Assembly: GCA_016946835.1 (NCBI GenBank) | Contig: JACVTC010000121.1 | Location: 342,501-406,500, forward strand | Origin: Neocallimastix lanati (nom. inval.) | Lineage: Eukaryota; Neocallimastigomycota; Neocallimastigomycetes; Neocallimastigales; Neocallimastigaceae | Direction of reading: 5' to 3' | Length of the DNA stretch: 64,000 nt | Part shown: positions 46,196-57,700 of the stretch, piece after piece | Layout of the letters: each line of letters begins with the position of its first letter | Position numbering within the stretch: position 1 is the first letter of the stretch | Made by a program: the position numbers and the translations under genes | The notes under the pieces: model-generated | Database searches by the model: none | Told to the model about the DNA's origin: nothing | Seen by the model: the letters and a program-made list of their open reading frames with translations, nothing else

Positions 46196-49100
46196 ATGAA
46201 CGAATCTTTATTTTTCAAAAAGGAAGCCATATTGAATGGCAAAAATTATAACATATGGTATGATAGTTTGAAAGATGTCCTCGAAAAGGATGGCTTAGAG
46301 GAATATCTAATAAAAGATGTAGTAAAAGAAAAAGAAAAGGCCACAAATAGTAATGCGGACGATATAGAAAATGCAAGAAGGAATAATACAAAAGTCCGCT
46401 ACATCATAAAAAATACCATATGTACCAAAATTCATGAGGACATAATCGGAATGACTACCCCTCGTGAAATAATCGAATATTTAGAAGGGGAGTACAAACT
46501 CAATGAAAATGATATGACTCAATGGATGAATAAATTAAGAGAAGTAAAAGCGAAGAAAGAGGAAGATATTCCATTTACCTTAAAAAGACTATTTAAATTA
46601 TTTAAAGGTATGGAATCTTCCGGAAATAATATTTCCGAAAAGGAAAAAGTTAAATACATATTAAAATCATTGCCTACAAGTTACAAAAAGAAAATAACAT
46701 TAAATGGCAATGAAAATGCTGAAAATCTTAGGACCACCATCGTAAACGACATAAACACCTGGATTTATGTCGACGATGTTACCCAAAATGGAAATGACTC
46801 TGATGATCCGATGGATATAGATTATGCTGGGAAACTTGGACACAAGGATAGGAAAAATTTAAAAAACAAGAACAATAATAAAAATTTTCCCAAAAAAGGA
46901 AATCCAAGTAAACAAAACAATAAAGATAAATTTAATAGTAATAAATATAGCAATAATAATAAATTCTGTGAAATATGTGAAAAAGGAGGCCATTCCACCA
47001 AAGAATGTAGATATAATCCAAGAAATCCAAAAGGATTATATAACAAGTACTACATTCAAGATGAACAAAAATACAGAAACAATTATCATCCACATTATAA
47101 TGGGCAAAATGGAAGAGCCGTTAGATACATTAATTTAAATAATGAATACAACGAAAATGTATCGTATGATGATATCCGCCCAATGTTTTATAAATATTAT
47201 AATCCTAAAAGCAAAGGAAAATATGTGGATGATGATGATTCAGATGAATATCAAGAATCTGAAAAATCAAATTGTTTCATAAATTATGATAAAGAAGACG
47301 TTAAAAATGAAGTTTTAATTAAAAATAATATAATAACACGAGTAGAAAATAAATTAAATTTAGCTAAAGAAATTTTTATAAATAATATTAATAAAAAGGA
47401 AATAAATACAAATAATACAAATGAAATTTTTAATATTAATTACAATAAAAAAGAAACATCAGAATGGTTATATGATTCAGGTGCTGGTGAACATATAACT
47501 AATGATCTAAGTCTGCTTAAAAATTTTAAAAAAGAAAAAATAAAGTTAAGATGTGCAAATAATACTTATTGCTATTTTGAAGGCCATGGTGAATTTGAAT
47601 TTACTATTAATAATTATCATTTTAAATTTAACAAAGTATTATATTCAAAAGAAGTAGCTAAAAATATTATTAGTGGAATAGAATGGGCAAAACAAGATGT
47701 TAAAACCTTGACAGAAAAGGATAAACACAATAATATTATCCTCAGAATTTTAGATAACAATTATAATATTATTGCCACATTCCAAGCTAATAATAACAAT
47801 GAAGTTAAAATTGTAGTTACTCATTTCAATATTGAAAACGAAAGAAACTCTAAGAATAATATTATGGCAATTCAAAATTTTCGTAATGCTGAAGAACTAA
47901 TTTGGCATCGACGGCTTGGCCATTTCTACCAAGAAGATTTGAAAAACTTCCTAAACCATCATGAAATTAACTTAGATAAGTGTGACGATTGCAGAATCGC
48001 GAAAATGAAACGCAATCCACACAATAAAATTCCTCCCAGAGCCAAAGAAATATTAGAAGTTATCCACTCGGATATTATTGGTCCAATTAACACATCATAC
48101 ACAGGAAAAAGGTTTATACTAACTATCCTAGATGAAGTATCAAGAAAATCATGGGTCTTTATTATGAAGAGTAAATCAGAAGCTACAGACATTATCATTA
48201 ATACCTTAAGAATGTTAAATAATAAATACAAAGATTATAAAATAAAAGTTTTTAAATCTGATAACGCAAAGGAATATAAAAACAAGAAAATTGATTACTT
48301 TTGCAATGAAAATGGAATAGAAAAGGTTTTTTCTCCCCCGTATAATCCAGAAAATAACGGATTATGCGAAAGATTTAACTTAACTATTGTTTCCTGCGCA
48401 AAAACCTTGCTATATTGGAGTGGACTAAGCGAAAATTTTTGGGACTTCGCGATATTATATGCCAATTATATATACAACAAAGTTCCTCATTCTGGAATTC
48501 ATAATAAAATTCCAGATGAAATCTTCTATATGAATAAAGTAAAAATTAATCATATCAAAGTATTCGGATGCATCTCTTTTTATATTGACAGAAGTCAAAA
48601 CAAATCAAAATTTTCACCTAATTCCAAGAAAGGAATTTTTCTTGGGTTTAGTGAAAAATCAAACAGTTACATCATTATGGATTTTCACAATTATTCAATC
48701 CACTACTGTAGAGAAATATACTGTCTTGAGGATACTCCTGCTAATATTAAATTAGCAAATAATAAAATTAATCAATATGGGGACCAAGACTTTCTAGCCT
48801 TTGATTTCTATTTTTCAAAAAATTCACCACAATTTTCTGGGGAAGACAATCTAGATCATAGCCATCACAATGACAAATCTTCTGAAAATAAATATAACGG
48901 AAATTTCAAGAAAAATAACAAAAATTTGGGACCTTCTTCAAAGAAATTACCTACTGGACTTAATGAACAAATTCATAAAAATTCAAATAACGAACATTTA
49001 CCCAAAAAAGACAAAGGTAAAAGCCCAGCAACTGAGGATCAAAATGATACCAATATTTCTAATAATATCGGTAAGGACATTCCTACAAAAATTCAAGAAG

Positions 49101-51481
49101 AAGAGGACCAAAATGTCAAAAATCAAGATAATTTCAAAAATTCATCTGATGAAAATTTTTCTGATAATAAAAATTTTTCAAAAAATGAAGAAAATTCAAT
49201 AATCAAAGACAAAAATTTAAATGAAACCTTATCAAATAATAATTTTAACCATGAGAAAAATTTTTCTGGAATTTCAAATAATAATAAAGTTAGAATTTCT
49301 AAAACTCAAAATAATAATGAAATTTTTGATGAAGAAAAATTTTTTGATATTAATGACGAAACCTTAATTAATATGAAATTTAATAATCATGAAAAAGTCA
49401 ATGAACAAACCAATATGTCTTCTAATAAATCTATTATAAATATAGATAATTTTAATAAAAATTTTTCTGAAACAAATATTAAAAATAATATATCTACCAG
49501 TACTACTAACAATATATTGCAATCAAAAAATTTATCAAACTCAAATTATTATAATTTTCCTTCTTCTTCTCAAGGAAACACTATGTTTAATAGAAATAAT
49601 ATTATCTCTTCTTACATTGACAAAAAGTTCCCTTTTAACGGCAGAAGAAGTGTTAAAGAATTACACATAGATAACCAAAATTCTTTTAATACTAATCCTT
49701 TCAATAGAATTAATTTACCTCATCATAGGAGTAACTTTCATTTCAAAAATAATAAAAATTTTGAAAATGGAAATATCGATTATTTATTTTCAAATAATCA
49801 ATATATAATTAAGAAAAATAATTTTTTACATGATAAAAATCATTTTAATTTTAATTTTCATAAAAGGTCACTTTCAGACGATTTAACACCTTCCCAATCG
49901 CAAAAATTTCGTAGATCAAACTTTAATTCTAAAATTATTGCTTCCTTGGAATATTTTGTGCCACAATCATTTTTCCAAGCCACAAATTGCAAAGACCATG
50001 CTCTATGGGAAAAAGCTATGGATAATGAACTTGATAATCTTTACACCAATAAAATTATGACTTTTGTTAATACTATTCCAGATGGTAAGAAACCTATTCC
50101 TTCCAAATGGGTCTACGCTCTTAAAACCGATGGCCTTGGACATGTAATTAAACATAAAGCCCGCTTTGTTGCTAAAGGCTTTATTCAAAAATATGGTATT
50201 GATTACGAAATGACTTTCTCACCTACTTTAAATATTGATTGTCTTAAGCTTCTTATCGCTCTCGCTGCTAAATTTAAATGGGATATTCTACAATTAGATA
50301 TCAAAGCTGCGTATCTCAACGCGAATTTAGACAAGGACATTTACGTTAAAATTCCCCCTGGAGATCCTAACTTTGGGAGGGGATATTGGAAACTAAACAA
50401 AGCACTGTACGGTTTAAAACAATCTGGCCGACAGTGGTATAAAACTATTTCAAAATTTTTAATAGAACAAGGAATGGAGCAACTAAAATCCGAAAGTTGT
50501 GTTTTTAAGAAAGTTATTAACAGAAAATTAGTTTGTATAATAGGCTTATATGTAGATGATATGATTGTTACTGGCGAAAAGGAAGAAATTAACAAAATTT
50601 TCAATAAAATTAAAAATAAATTTAAAATCTCAAAATCTGGACCGATTGACTACTTATTAGGAATTAAAGTCGAAAATAATAATAAAACATATTCATTATC
50701 ACAAACTCAATTTATAAACAATATTCTAAAAAAATTTAATATTAACAACCAAAGAGTAAGAAGAACACCATGTGTTGGTGACAATACTAAATCTGAAAAT
50801 AATCAACCATTCGACAAAACCAAATATAAAAGTGCAATTGGTATGTTAATATATTTATCAAAATGTATCAGACCCGACATTGCATTTTCAGTTAATAAAG
50901 CCGCTAGAAATTCAGAAAATCCAACAGTATCTGACTGGCGCAAAGTTATAGCTATATTACAATATTTAAAAGACACTAAAAATTATAAAATTAAATATGA
51001 TGGCACTGGTAACATTGTAGGTTACACAGATTCAGACTTCGCTGGTGATGTTACTGACAGAAAATCAACGTCAGGTAATATTATCTTAATGGGAAATAAT
51101 CCAATATCCTGGACTTCGAAAAAACAGTCAGTTGTCGCCACATCAACAGCAGAAGCTGAATACATAAGTGCATCAGTATGTATAAAGAAATTATTAAGAA
51201 TTAAAAATATCTTATATGAATTATTCAAATTTAACAAACCACTAACATTATTCACTGATAATAATGCAAGTAAAATTTCAATGGAAAATGGGGAATTAAA
51301 TCCAAAATTAAAACATATTTCAATCAAATATCATTTTAATAAAGACAATATTGAGAAAAATTTAATTAAATTAAAATATATCAGTACCGATAAAATGCTA
51401 GCTGACACATTAACAAAATGCGTTAATGGAACTAAAATGACAACCTTTGCAAATCAAATTTTCATTACAAATGAAAACTGA
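46196..51481 (+). CDS. gag-pol: Copia Gag-Pol polyprotein
   Basis: 1761 aa in one frame. Gag region at residues 1-~300, with a CCHC knuckle at ~257 (CEICEKGGHSTKEC). Aspartic protease at ~427 (LYDSGAGEH). GAG-pre-integrase domain at ~568 (IWHRRLGHF, CDDCRIAK). Integrase core at ~620-780 with the D, D, E residues in IHSDIIGP, FKSDNAKEY and NPENNGLCERFN. A long Asn-rich linker spans ~865-1240. Reverse transcriptase follows (PSKWVYALK, LDIKAAYLNA, YVDDM at ~1451), then RNase H (YTDSDFAGD, STAEAEYIS) and the copia C-terminus (LADTLTK). There is no frameshift between gag and pol, as in many copia elements, so the Gag:Pol ratio must be set another way. All catalytic motifs are present. The start is the first ATG after the poly(A) leader. 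Confidence 0.96.
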   Translation: MNESLFFKKEAILNGKNYNIWYDSLKDVLEKDGLEEYLIKDVVKEKEKATNSNADDIENARRNNTKVRYIIKNTICTKIHEDIIGMTTPREIIEYLEGEYKLNENDMTQWMNKLREVKAKKEEDIPFTLKRLFKLFKGMESSGNNISEKEKVKYILKSLPTSYKKKITLNGNENAENLRTTIVNDINTWIYVDDVTQNGNDSDDPMDIDYAGKLGHKDRKNLKNKNNNKNFPKKGNPSKQNNKDKFNSNKYSNNNKFCEICEKGGHSTKECRYNPRNPKGLYNKYYIQDEQKYRNNYHPHYNGQNGRAVRYINLNNEYNENVSYDDIRPMFYKYYNPKSKGKYVDDDDSDEYQESEKSNCFINYDKEDVKNEVLIKNNIITRVENKLNLAKEIFINNINKKEINTNNTNEIFNINYNKKETSEWLYDSGAGEHITNDLSLLKNFKKEKIKLRCANNTYCYFEGHGEFEFTINNYHFKFNKVLYSKEVAKNIISGIEWAKQDVKTLTEKDKHNNIILRILDNNYNIIATFQANNNNEVKIVVTHFNIENERNSKNNIMAIQNFRNAEELIWHRRLGHFYQEDLKNFLNHHEINLDKCDDCRIAKMKRNPHNKIPPRAKEILEVIHSDIIGPINTSYTGKRFILTILDEVSRKSWVFIMKSKSEATDIIINTLRMLNNKYKDYKIKVFKSDNAKEYKNKKIDYFCNENGIEKVFSPPYNPENNGLCERFNLTIVSCAKTLLYWSGLSENFWDFAILYANYIYNKVPHSGIHNKIPDEIFYMNKVKINHIKVFGCISFYIDRSQNKSKFSPNSKKGIFLGFSEKSNSYIIMDFHNYSIHYCREIYCLEDTPANIKLANNKINQYGDQDFLAFDFYFSKNSPQFSGEDNLDHSHHNDKSSENKYNGNFKKNNKNLGPSSKKLPTGLNEQIHKNSNNEHLPKKDKGKSPATEDQNDTNISNNIGKDIPTKIQEEEDQNVKNQDNFKNSSDENFSDNKNFSKNEENSIIKDKNLNETLSNNNFNHEKNFSGISNNNKVRISKTQNNNEIFDEEKFFDINDETLINMKFNNHEKVNEQTNMSSNKSIINIDNFNKNFSETNIKNNISTSTTNNILQSKNLSNSNYYNFPSSSQGNTMFNRNNIISSYIDKKFPFNGRRSVKELHIDNQNSFNTNPFNRINLPHHRSNFHFKNNKNFENGNIDYLFSNNQYIIKKNNFLHDKNHFNFNFHKRSLSDDLTPSQSQKFRRSNFNSKIIASLEYFVPQSFFQATNCKDHALWEKAMDNELDNLYTNKIMTFVNTIPDGKKPIPSKWVYALKTDGLGHVIKHKARFVAKGFIQKYGIDYEMTFSPTLNIDCLKLLIALAAKFKWDILQLDIKAAYLNANLDKDIYVKIPPGDPNFGRGYWKLNKALYGLKQSGRQWYKTISKFLIEQGMEQLKSESCVFKKVINRKLVCIIGLYVDDMIVTGEKEEINKIFNKIKNKFKISKSGPIDYLLGIKVENNNKTYSLSQTQFINNILKKFNINNQRVRRTPCVGDNTKSENNQPFDKTKYKSAIGMLIYLSKCIRPDIAFSVNKAARNSENPTVSDWRKVIAILQYLKDTKNYKIKYDGTGNIVGYTDSDFAGDVTDRKSTSGNIILMGNNPISWTSKKQSVVATSTAEAEYISASVCIKKLLRIKNILYELFKFNKPLTLFTDNNASKISMENGELNPKLKHISIKYHFNKDNIEKNLIKLKYISTDKMLADTLTKCVNGTKMTTFANQIFITNEN

Positions 51482-51484
51482 TTT

Positions 51485-51493
51485 GAGGGGGAG
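51485..51493 (+). promoter_or_regulatory. Polypurine tract
   Basis: GAGGGGGAG lies four bases after the stop and directly before TGTTAAAG of the 3' LTR. This is the expected primer for plus-strand synthesis. Confidence 0.85.
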
Positions 51494-51832
51494 TGTTAAA
51501 GTATTAAATAATATAAATAAATAAACTTAACAATTTAAGTTTATAATTAAATAATAGAAAATATAAATCATAAATATTTATGTAAAAACTAAACTTAAAA
51601 TGTAAATTAACATTATTTATGTTAATACATAATTAAATGTAAATCATTAAATTTATCATGCGCATGTAAATAATCTCTTTATTCTTATTTATTCACGTGA
51701 AATAATAATATAGTTTATATAAAAATATTTGTTTATTCTTTAGACGAAAATTCGCGACTTTCGTCAATATAATATTTTATAATAAATAAATAAATGTATG
51801 AATAATTAATAATTAAATAAATTTCTTTAATA
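51494..51832 (+). repeat. 3' LTR of the copia element
   Basis: 339 bp, identical by eye to the 5' LTR except for one T to C change. It is followed by TATAATGTATAATG, also found upstream of the 5' LTR. Confidence 0.93.
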
Positions 51833-54023
51833 TAATGTATAATGATATAAATATCATTTTCTTATATATATTTTTTATATTTAAGTTAAAAAAAAGTTTT
51901 TAATAGAAATTATCAAATTTTGCTAAGAAGAATAGTAAAAATAATTATAAATAAAATAGTTTGAAAGACTTAAATAAAAATATGGATATATATATATATT
52001 TTGATTTATATTTATTTATATATATTTATATTTATTTATATTTATATTTATCTATAATTTTGTTCGTATGAATTTAAAAGAAATAATTATAATATATTTA
52101 ATAAAAATATACAATTTATTACAACATTCAACTTTTTCAATTTTTTTATATGTAATTATTATATATAATTAAACAAAAACAAAAAAAAAAATAAAAAAAA
52201 AAAAAACTTTTTTTTTTATTTCAATTTGGGTTGCGGTTAGCTTCTTAAATTATCAATTAATTGTAATATGTTCTATATTGTAAAAAAAAAAAAAAAAAAA
52301 AAGTTAATATAATTTTAATTTATTATATATAAATATTTTTATTTCATATTTTTATATATATTAATTAATAAATTAATATTGTGTCACCACATGCATAATT
52401 TATGATTAATTAATAATATTATAAATTAATAAATTCCATTTAATCTTATAAATATATGTAAATATTACATATTTTATATAAGAAAAGAAATTAAATAAAT
52501 AAATAATTTAAAAAAAAAATAAAATAAAATAAAATTTATGTGATCCATTATTAATAATTAAAAATTTTCTAATTATAGATAATTAAAAAAAAAAATAAAA
52601 ATAAAAAATAAAATAATAAATCACAAAAAGTGTGTCCACCCACTAAATTCTCCTTTGAATCAAGAAAAGTAATATCAGAAAATTAAATTTCTAAAAATTC
52701 TATGTTAATTTTAGTAATAAGAATTCTTCTTTATATCTTATTCTTGTAATGCTGATTCTTTCTTTTCTTTTCTTTTCTTTTTTTTTCCATTTTATTTTTT
52801 TTTATTGAATATAAAAAGAATACATTTTGATCACTTTATTTTATTATGTATCAAATTAAATTTTAGATATTAATAAATTTCATTTTATATTGTAAATATA
52901 TAATTTATTTAAATGTTACAGAACTATAGTGAAAAAATAATAATAAAAATTTAATTTAAATAGAATAAAATATAATATAATATTAAAATACTTAATACTC
53001 ATTGTTCAAGTAGAACCAGACAACTTTCTGAATCCTATAAATCTCATTCGTATGATAACCCTCGACTACACTTTTGAAAGTTACTCACATATTGTTCCAC
53101 TTGTAGCTTTTAATAGTCATAAGGGTTTTATTATTAATTGATATATATGATATAAAAATAGACAAAATACACATGTTTTACATAATATAATCATATTTGA
53201 CTAATATATTGTATAAAACCTCCTATATATATAATATAATTCATATTATCAAATACTCATTGTTCAAAAAGTATTAAACTATCGTTTTAATACTATACTT
53301 CATATTGATATTATTGTAATATATTAATAAAGTTTTCTATATAAAAATTCTATTACTTTTGATAAAAGTATTATAGCAATAGTTATATTAATAAATCAAG
53401 ATTAAATGTATAATATAATTAAATTATAAACTGAATTTAATCACGTCACTAAGATTGAATGAATTTCCTTAAGGGAATGAACATTGATTTATTTTAATTA
53501 TCTTAATTAGTACCTATAATATCTTTTTTTATCTTTTTTTTTATTGTAATATTAAATAAATATGCTTCTATAACATCACAAAGTTTTATATGTATATAAA
53601 AATTTCCTTTTCTAATTTTTATGATTTCTCTTTATATATATATATATAAAGATTGTTAATATATAGGCATAATTGGAATATATTTAATTTGATTCTTTTA
53701 TAATTCAATTAAATTTTTATTCATTTACGGAAACACTTAGTTTTTATTAGTGTACAGAAACAAGAAAAAATAGAAAAATATGAAGGTTTCATGAAAGAAT
53801 GTTAAGTACCAAGAATTTCTCTTAATATACCACTTTTTAAGATAAAATATTCTTTAACTAATTGATTTCTTTTCTCATATTATGAGATAAGCTAATATAT
53901 TATAGCATACCAGTATTAATTAAAGATTAAATACTTCTATATTTTATATTTTATTTTTACTCGAACCAAGTGAAATTGACATAATAAAGAGCTATGCTGA
54001 TTATATAAGATTGTACAATATGC
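51833..54023. other. AT-rich spacer with a mixed-composition patch
   Basis: Mostly AT-rich, with poly(A) runs at 52281-52301 and a TTTTC run at about 52760-52790. A less AT-rich patch at about 52990-53130 contains AGAACCAGACAACTTTCTGA and GATAACCCTCGACTACAC, with no ORF. ATACTCATTGTTCAA occurs at about 52994 and again near 53251, perhaps a decayed repeat. Nothing identifiable. Confidence 0.5.
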
Positions 54024-54682
54024 TTTTTTTTTTTTTTTTTTTTTTTTTTTAGACTAAGAGAATAAATTTATTTAATTTATAATAATAAAATTACATGAAT
54101 TAAATGAAAAAAAAAATAACAAATAAAATACATGAAATAAAATATTATAAAATTATAAAAGTGCGTTAGAAGCAATAGTCTCTAACTTTTCCCATTCCTC
54201 GATAATAACACTACATCCATTATTGCGAATAATAATTTCAGTGTTAGTGTTATCAATCGAATCTGTATCTGGAGGTGAAAATCCATGCCTTATCATTTCG
54301 ACGTCGACGCTCTTGGTAACGGTAGATTCAACGGAATACCATTTCATCATCAAACTAAAAAGATCGACAAATTAATGGTATTACGTTTGTTAAAAACTCC
54401 GCAATCCCCACAAAATACGGAACAGTTGACGAAGTTGAACTTTGTTTAAAAATATTGTCAACTAATTATCTTTGTTCCCCATCATTAACTTTAATTTTTG
54501 AATATATCGAACGCCTACCAAAAAGAGCACTCAATATATAATAATAAATATTATTATCATAATCCTTTTCTGAATCTAAAGAAACATCCAAGGATTTCTG
54601 TTCAATTATCATTGCAAACTTCAAAAAGAGATCATCTAGAAAAGGTAAAGATTTATTTCTGTAATTTTCCAATTCTTTACAG
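54024..54682 (-). pseudogene. LINE-B copy B3: truncated 3' end
   Basis: Poly(T) (54024-54050) is the tail on this strand. The copy runs from 54682 (CKELENYRNK codons) to 54051. It includes KDYDNNIYYYILSALFGRR, GEQRQL and the tail MMMKWYSVESTVTKSVDV, whose frame (54353-54153) stays open to SNALL. The frame is offset after the same TTTTT run as in full LINE-B. Here the Trp codon is intact where LINE-B has TGA. Confidence 0.9.
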
Positions 54683-54924
54683 AAAACGTGAAAAAAAAAT
54701 TTATATAAAATTAATTTAATTATAAAGGATTTTAAAAAGTTTATCATGAATAACCAAATCAATTATATATTTTTATATAATAATTCATACTAATTTTAAT
54801 AATTTTTTTTTTTTTTTTTTAATTTATATTTTTATTTTTATATATTTTATATATTAAATTTTTTTATTTTCATATATATTTTTGTTTTATATATATATAT
54901 ATATATATATCTTTATTTTTCTTT

Positions 54925-54967
<43 letters not shown>

Positions 54968-55703
54968 ACTTTTTTTTTATTTTTATTTTTATTTTTATTT
55001 TTATATTTTTATTTTACTTTTACTTATTTATTATTATTTTTTTTTTTTTATTTAAAAAAAAAAAAAAAAAAAGGTTTTTATTAAATTATATTACATAAAA
55101 TAAAAACTACTATGTATATACAAATATTTATTATAATTTTTTTTTTTTTTTTTTTTTAGTTTTTGATTTGTTATGTTATATTTTTGATAGTTAAATTTAT
55201 ATTAATAATAAAAATAAAATAAATTTTTAAAAATAAAATTAAATAAAATAATGAAAAAAAAAAAAAAATAGATAAAGAAATATTTTAAAAATATATATAT
55301 AATTTTGAAAAAAAGAAAAACTGTATTTAGATAATATTAAAAAAAATTATAAAGATTATTAATTAATGAAAAAAAATTAAAAAAAAAATTAAAAATATTT
55401 ATTTTTATTAATAATAAATATGATTATGGTAAAAAATTTTATTAAAAAAAAAAAAAAAAGAAAAGAAATCATCAAATTTCTTTTTTCTAAATCTTATTTC
55501 AGACCTTTTTTTTTATATTTATGTTATTTCTTTTTTAATAATGAAACAACAAAATTAATAAAAAAAAAATTAACAATAATATATTTAAAGAAAAAGAAAA
55601 AAATAAAATAAAAATAAACTTTTTTTTTTCCTTTTTCTTTTTTTTATTATTTTTTTTTTATTATTATTTATTAATTGTTGAATTGTTCATTTCAATTTAA
55701 AAC
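54683..55703. other. 3' flank of CotH gene 3
   Basis: AT-rich with long T and A runs (54928-54966, 55139-55159, 55443-55459), AT dinucleotides near 54887-54910 and TTTTTA repeats at about 54980-55015. The short Lys/Ile-rich frame at 55420-55611 looks like chance. No gene seen. Confidence 0.55.
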
Positions 55704-57700
55704 TTATAGAGTGAAACCAAATTCAGCTGCAACAGCATTAGCACGTTCTTCAACGAATTGTGGTAAACCCCATAAAATACCTTCTAATTGACCTTGTAAA
55801 TTAGCCTTGAAACTATCATAGTTAAAGTTGGTTAATGGCTTTTTACATTTGTATGGTTTTTCGAAGGAGTAATCCCAGAAAATTTCATCATTATATCTTT
55901 CAATCATAGAGTTTAATCTTCTATTAAATTCTCTTGGGTTAAATACCTTTTGAACAATTTCAATTAAAGTATTTTCAAATCTTTGTTGTAAAGCTGGAGA
56001 ACCAGTAATTAACTTTTCAACTAAAGTTCTGTGTTCAGCACCATTCTTTTCCTTGGTGAATGTTCTTCCTGCTAATTCCTTGTAAGATTGTTTAGTAAAT
56101 TCATATTCAACATTATTATGTGGTGGCATTAAACCAACACCGAAAGTTTCATCATGATCTTGTGAAATGAAATAGAATTTATATTTACCATCAGAAGATT
56201 CATTTGGATCATCATACATAGCGAAATTACCAGTGAAGAACCAGTAACCATCCCAATCACCAGTAAGATATTCTAAGCACATTGACTTATGGAAGGTAGT
56301 GATATCAAACCATTCCTTATCAAATTGTTCAACAGCAGCAGCATCATTTGGATCAAGTTCACTTAAAGCCTTACCTAATTCAATAACTCTACCGTTATCT
56401 TCACCATATAATGGAACAAAATTACCAAAGTTATCAAGATTATTTGGATTGTATTCAAGATCAGCACCAGAAGTACCATCTAATGGATAACCTAATTTTT
56501 CAGGAGCATGAATAGTTTCAGTTTGTGGATCACCATAGAATTCAGCTCTAATGAAAGATCTACTATTGGCTTCTTCTTGTAAAGTATAGAAACCAGCTGG
56601 CTTTTTATTAATGTAAACACGAACTTTGACAGAACGAATAGCTGGAACACCTACTGCAACCATCATATTTTCATATATATCTTGTCTAAGTTGAGTTGGA
56701 TCTTCACCAGCACCTCTGAACTTGAATAATGAACGACCATGAATTGCATTTTTACCGAAGTCAACTCTAAATTGGAATCTATCGAATTCATAATTCTTAG
56801 CTGTAGCATCAACATTCTATTTTATTGTATTTATAAATATAAATAAATGGGTTCATTTATATATAATTTATATATTAGTTTTTTTTTTTTGATTTTTAGT
56901 CTTATTTTGTTTTTTATTTTTTATTTCTCTTTCAATATATTATACTTTTTACGTAATAATAAAATATATATATATAATAATTTATTTATTTATTTAAATA
57001 ATATTTACCTTAACAATATAAGTTTCATCCTTTAAATAGAAAGTAATTTGTTCTAAGAAACCTTTACCAGTTGTTGGTTTTTTAAAGAATTCCTTAGCCT
57101 TTGAACCAGTTACGTGAATAGTTGGAATATAAGAATCATCAAATAAAGAAGTATCACCAATACTTCTAGTCCATTGAGTACTTAATTTATTGAATTGTTC
57201 TAATTGTTTAATAGTGTATTGACGACCAAAGAAATCATTATATGTCTTACTAACATTTGGTTCAAGAGTTCTAGTAAATGATTCTGCGTTACCATCCATA
57301 ATATAGAAATATCTTTTATTATACAATAGAATTTTATTAATATTAATATTATTTAAAAATAAGTATAAAATTATGAATAATAAGAAATAACTTTACACAT
57401 AATAATACATATTTTAAATAATTCTTTGATGTTATTTTATTTATTTATTTTTTTTTTTTATATATATTATTTTTTTTAAACAATATTAATGGTAACTTAC
57501 TCAATAGCGGTTTCAGCTACATTTAATAATTTACCCTTAAACATTGGTTGGTCAGGGTTTTTATTTACAAGATTATAGGTTTGACCATTGACAGAAACTT
57601 GCATTTTTGAGCCAAAACCTAAACATTTGAAAATTACATCTCTAGCATTTGTTGCTTCGATAAATAATAATAATGCTGTTATGTAAAAAAGTTTTAACAT
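55704..57700 (-). CDS. Secreted CotH-like kinase-domain protein, three exons
   Basis: Exons on the minus strand: 57700-57501, 57312-57009, 56816-55704. Introns of 188 and 192 bp have donors GTAAGT and GTAAAT, AG acceptors, phases 2 and 0. The joined frame is 539 codons, 538 aa. A signal peptide ends near TNA (residue ~19). The CotH domain follows: [66 protein letters not shown] (D388, D390) and [12 protein letters not shown]. Exon 2 is 304 bp, as in CotH gene 2. The third intron of gene 2 is absent and the exons are joined exactly there. No anchoring or dockerin module is visible. Codons look more C-ending than in the LINE ORFs, which may mean good expression. Confidence 0.93.

Larger units (their letters stand above)
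45636..51832 (+). mobile_element. Intact Ty1/copia-type LTR retrotransposon
   Basis: A 6197-bp element with 339-bp LTRs, one gag-pol ORF, and a purine-rich primer (GAGGGGGAG, 51485-51493) abutting the 3' LTR. The order integrase before reverse transcriptase defines copia. TATAATGTATAATG (14 bp) stands immediately before the 5' LTR and immediately after the 3' LTR. Copia duplications are usually about 5 bp, so part of this may be pre-existing repeat at the target. One LTR mismatch and an open ORF indicate a recent, possibly active insertion. Confidence 0.95.

Noticed and set aside
55420-55611. Lys-rich 63-aa frame
   Set aside because: Composed of A-rich homopolymer codons in AT-rich flank; no evidence of a gene.
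55704-57700. Bacterial origin of the CotH genes by recent transfer
   Set aside because: They have spliceosomal introns, host-like base composition and eukaryotic signal peptides. CotH families are widespread in fungi, so any transfer would be ancient.
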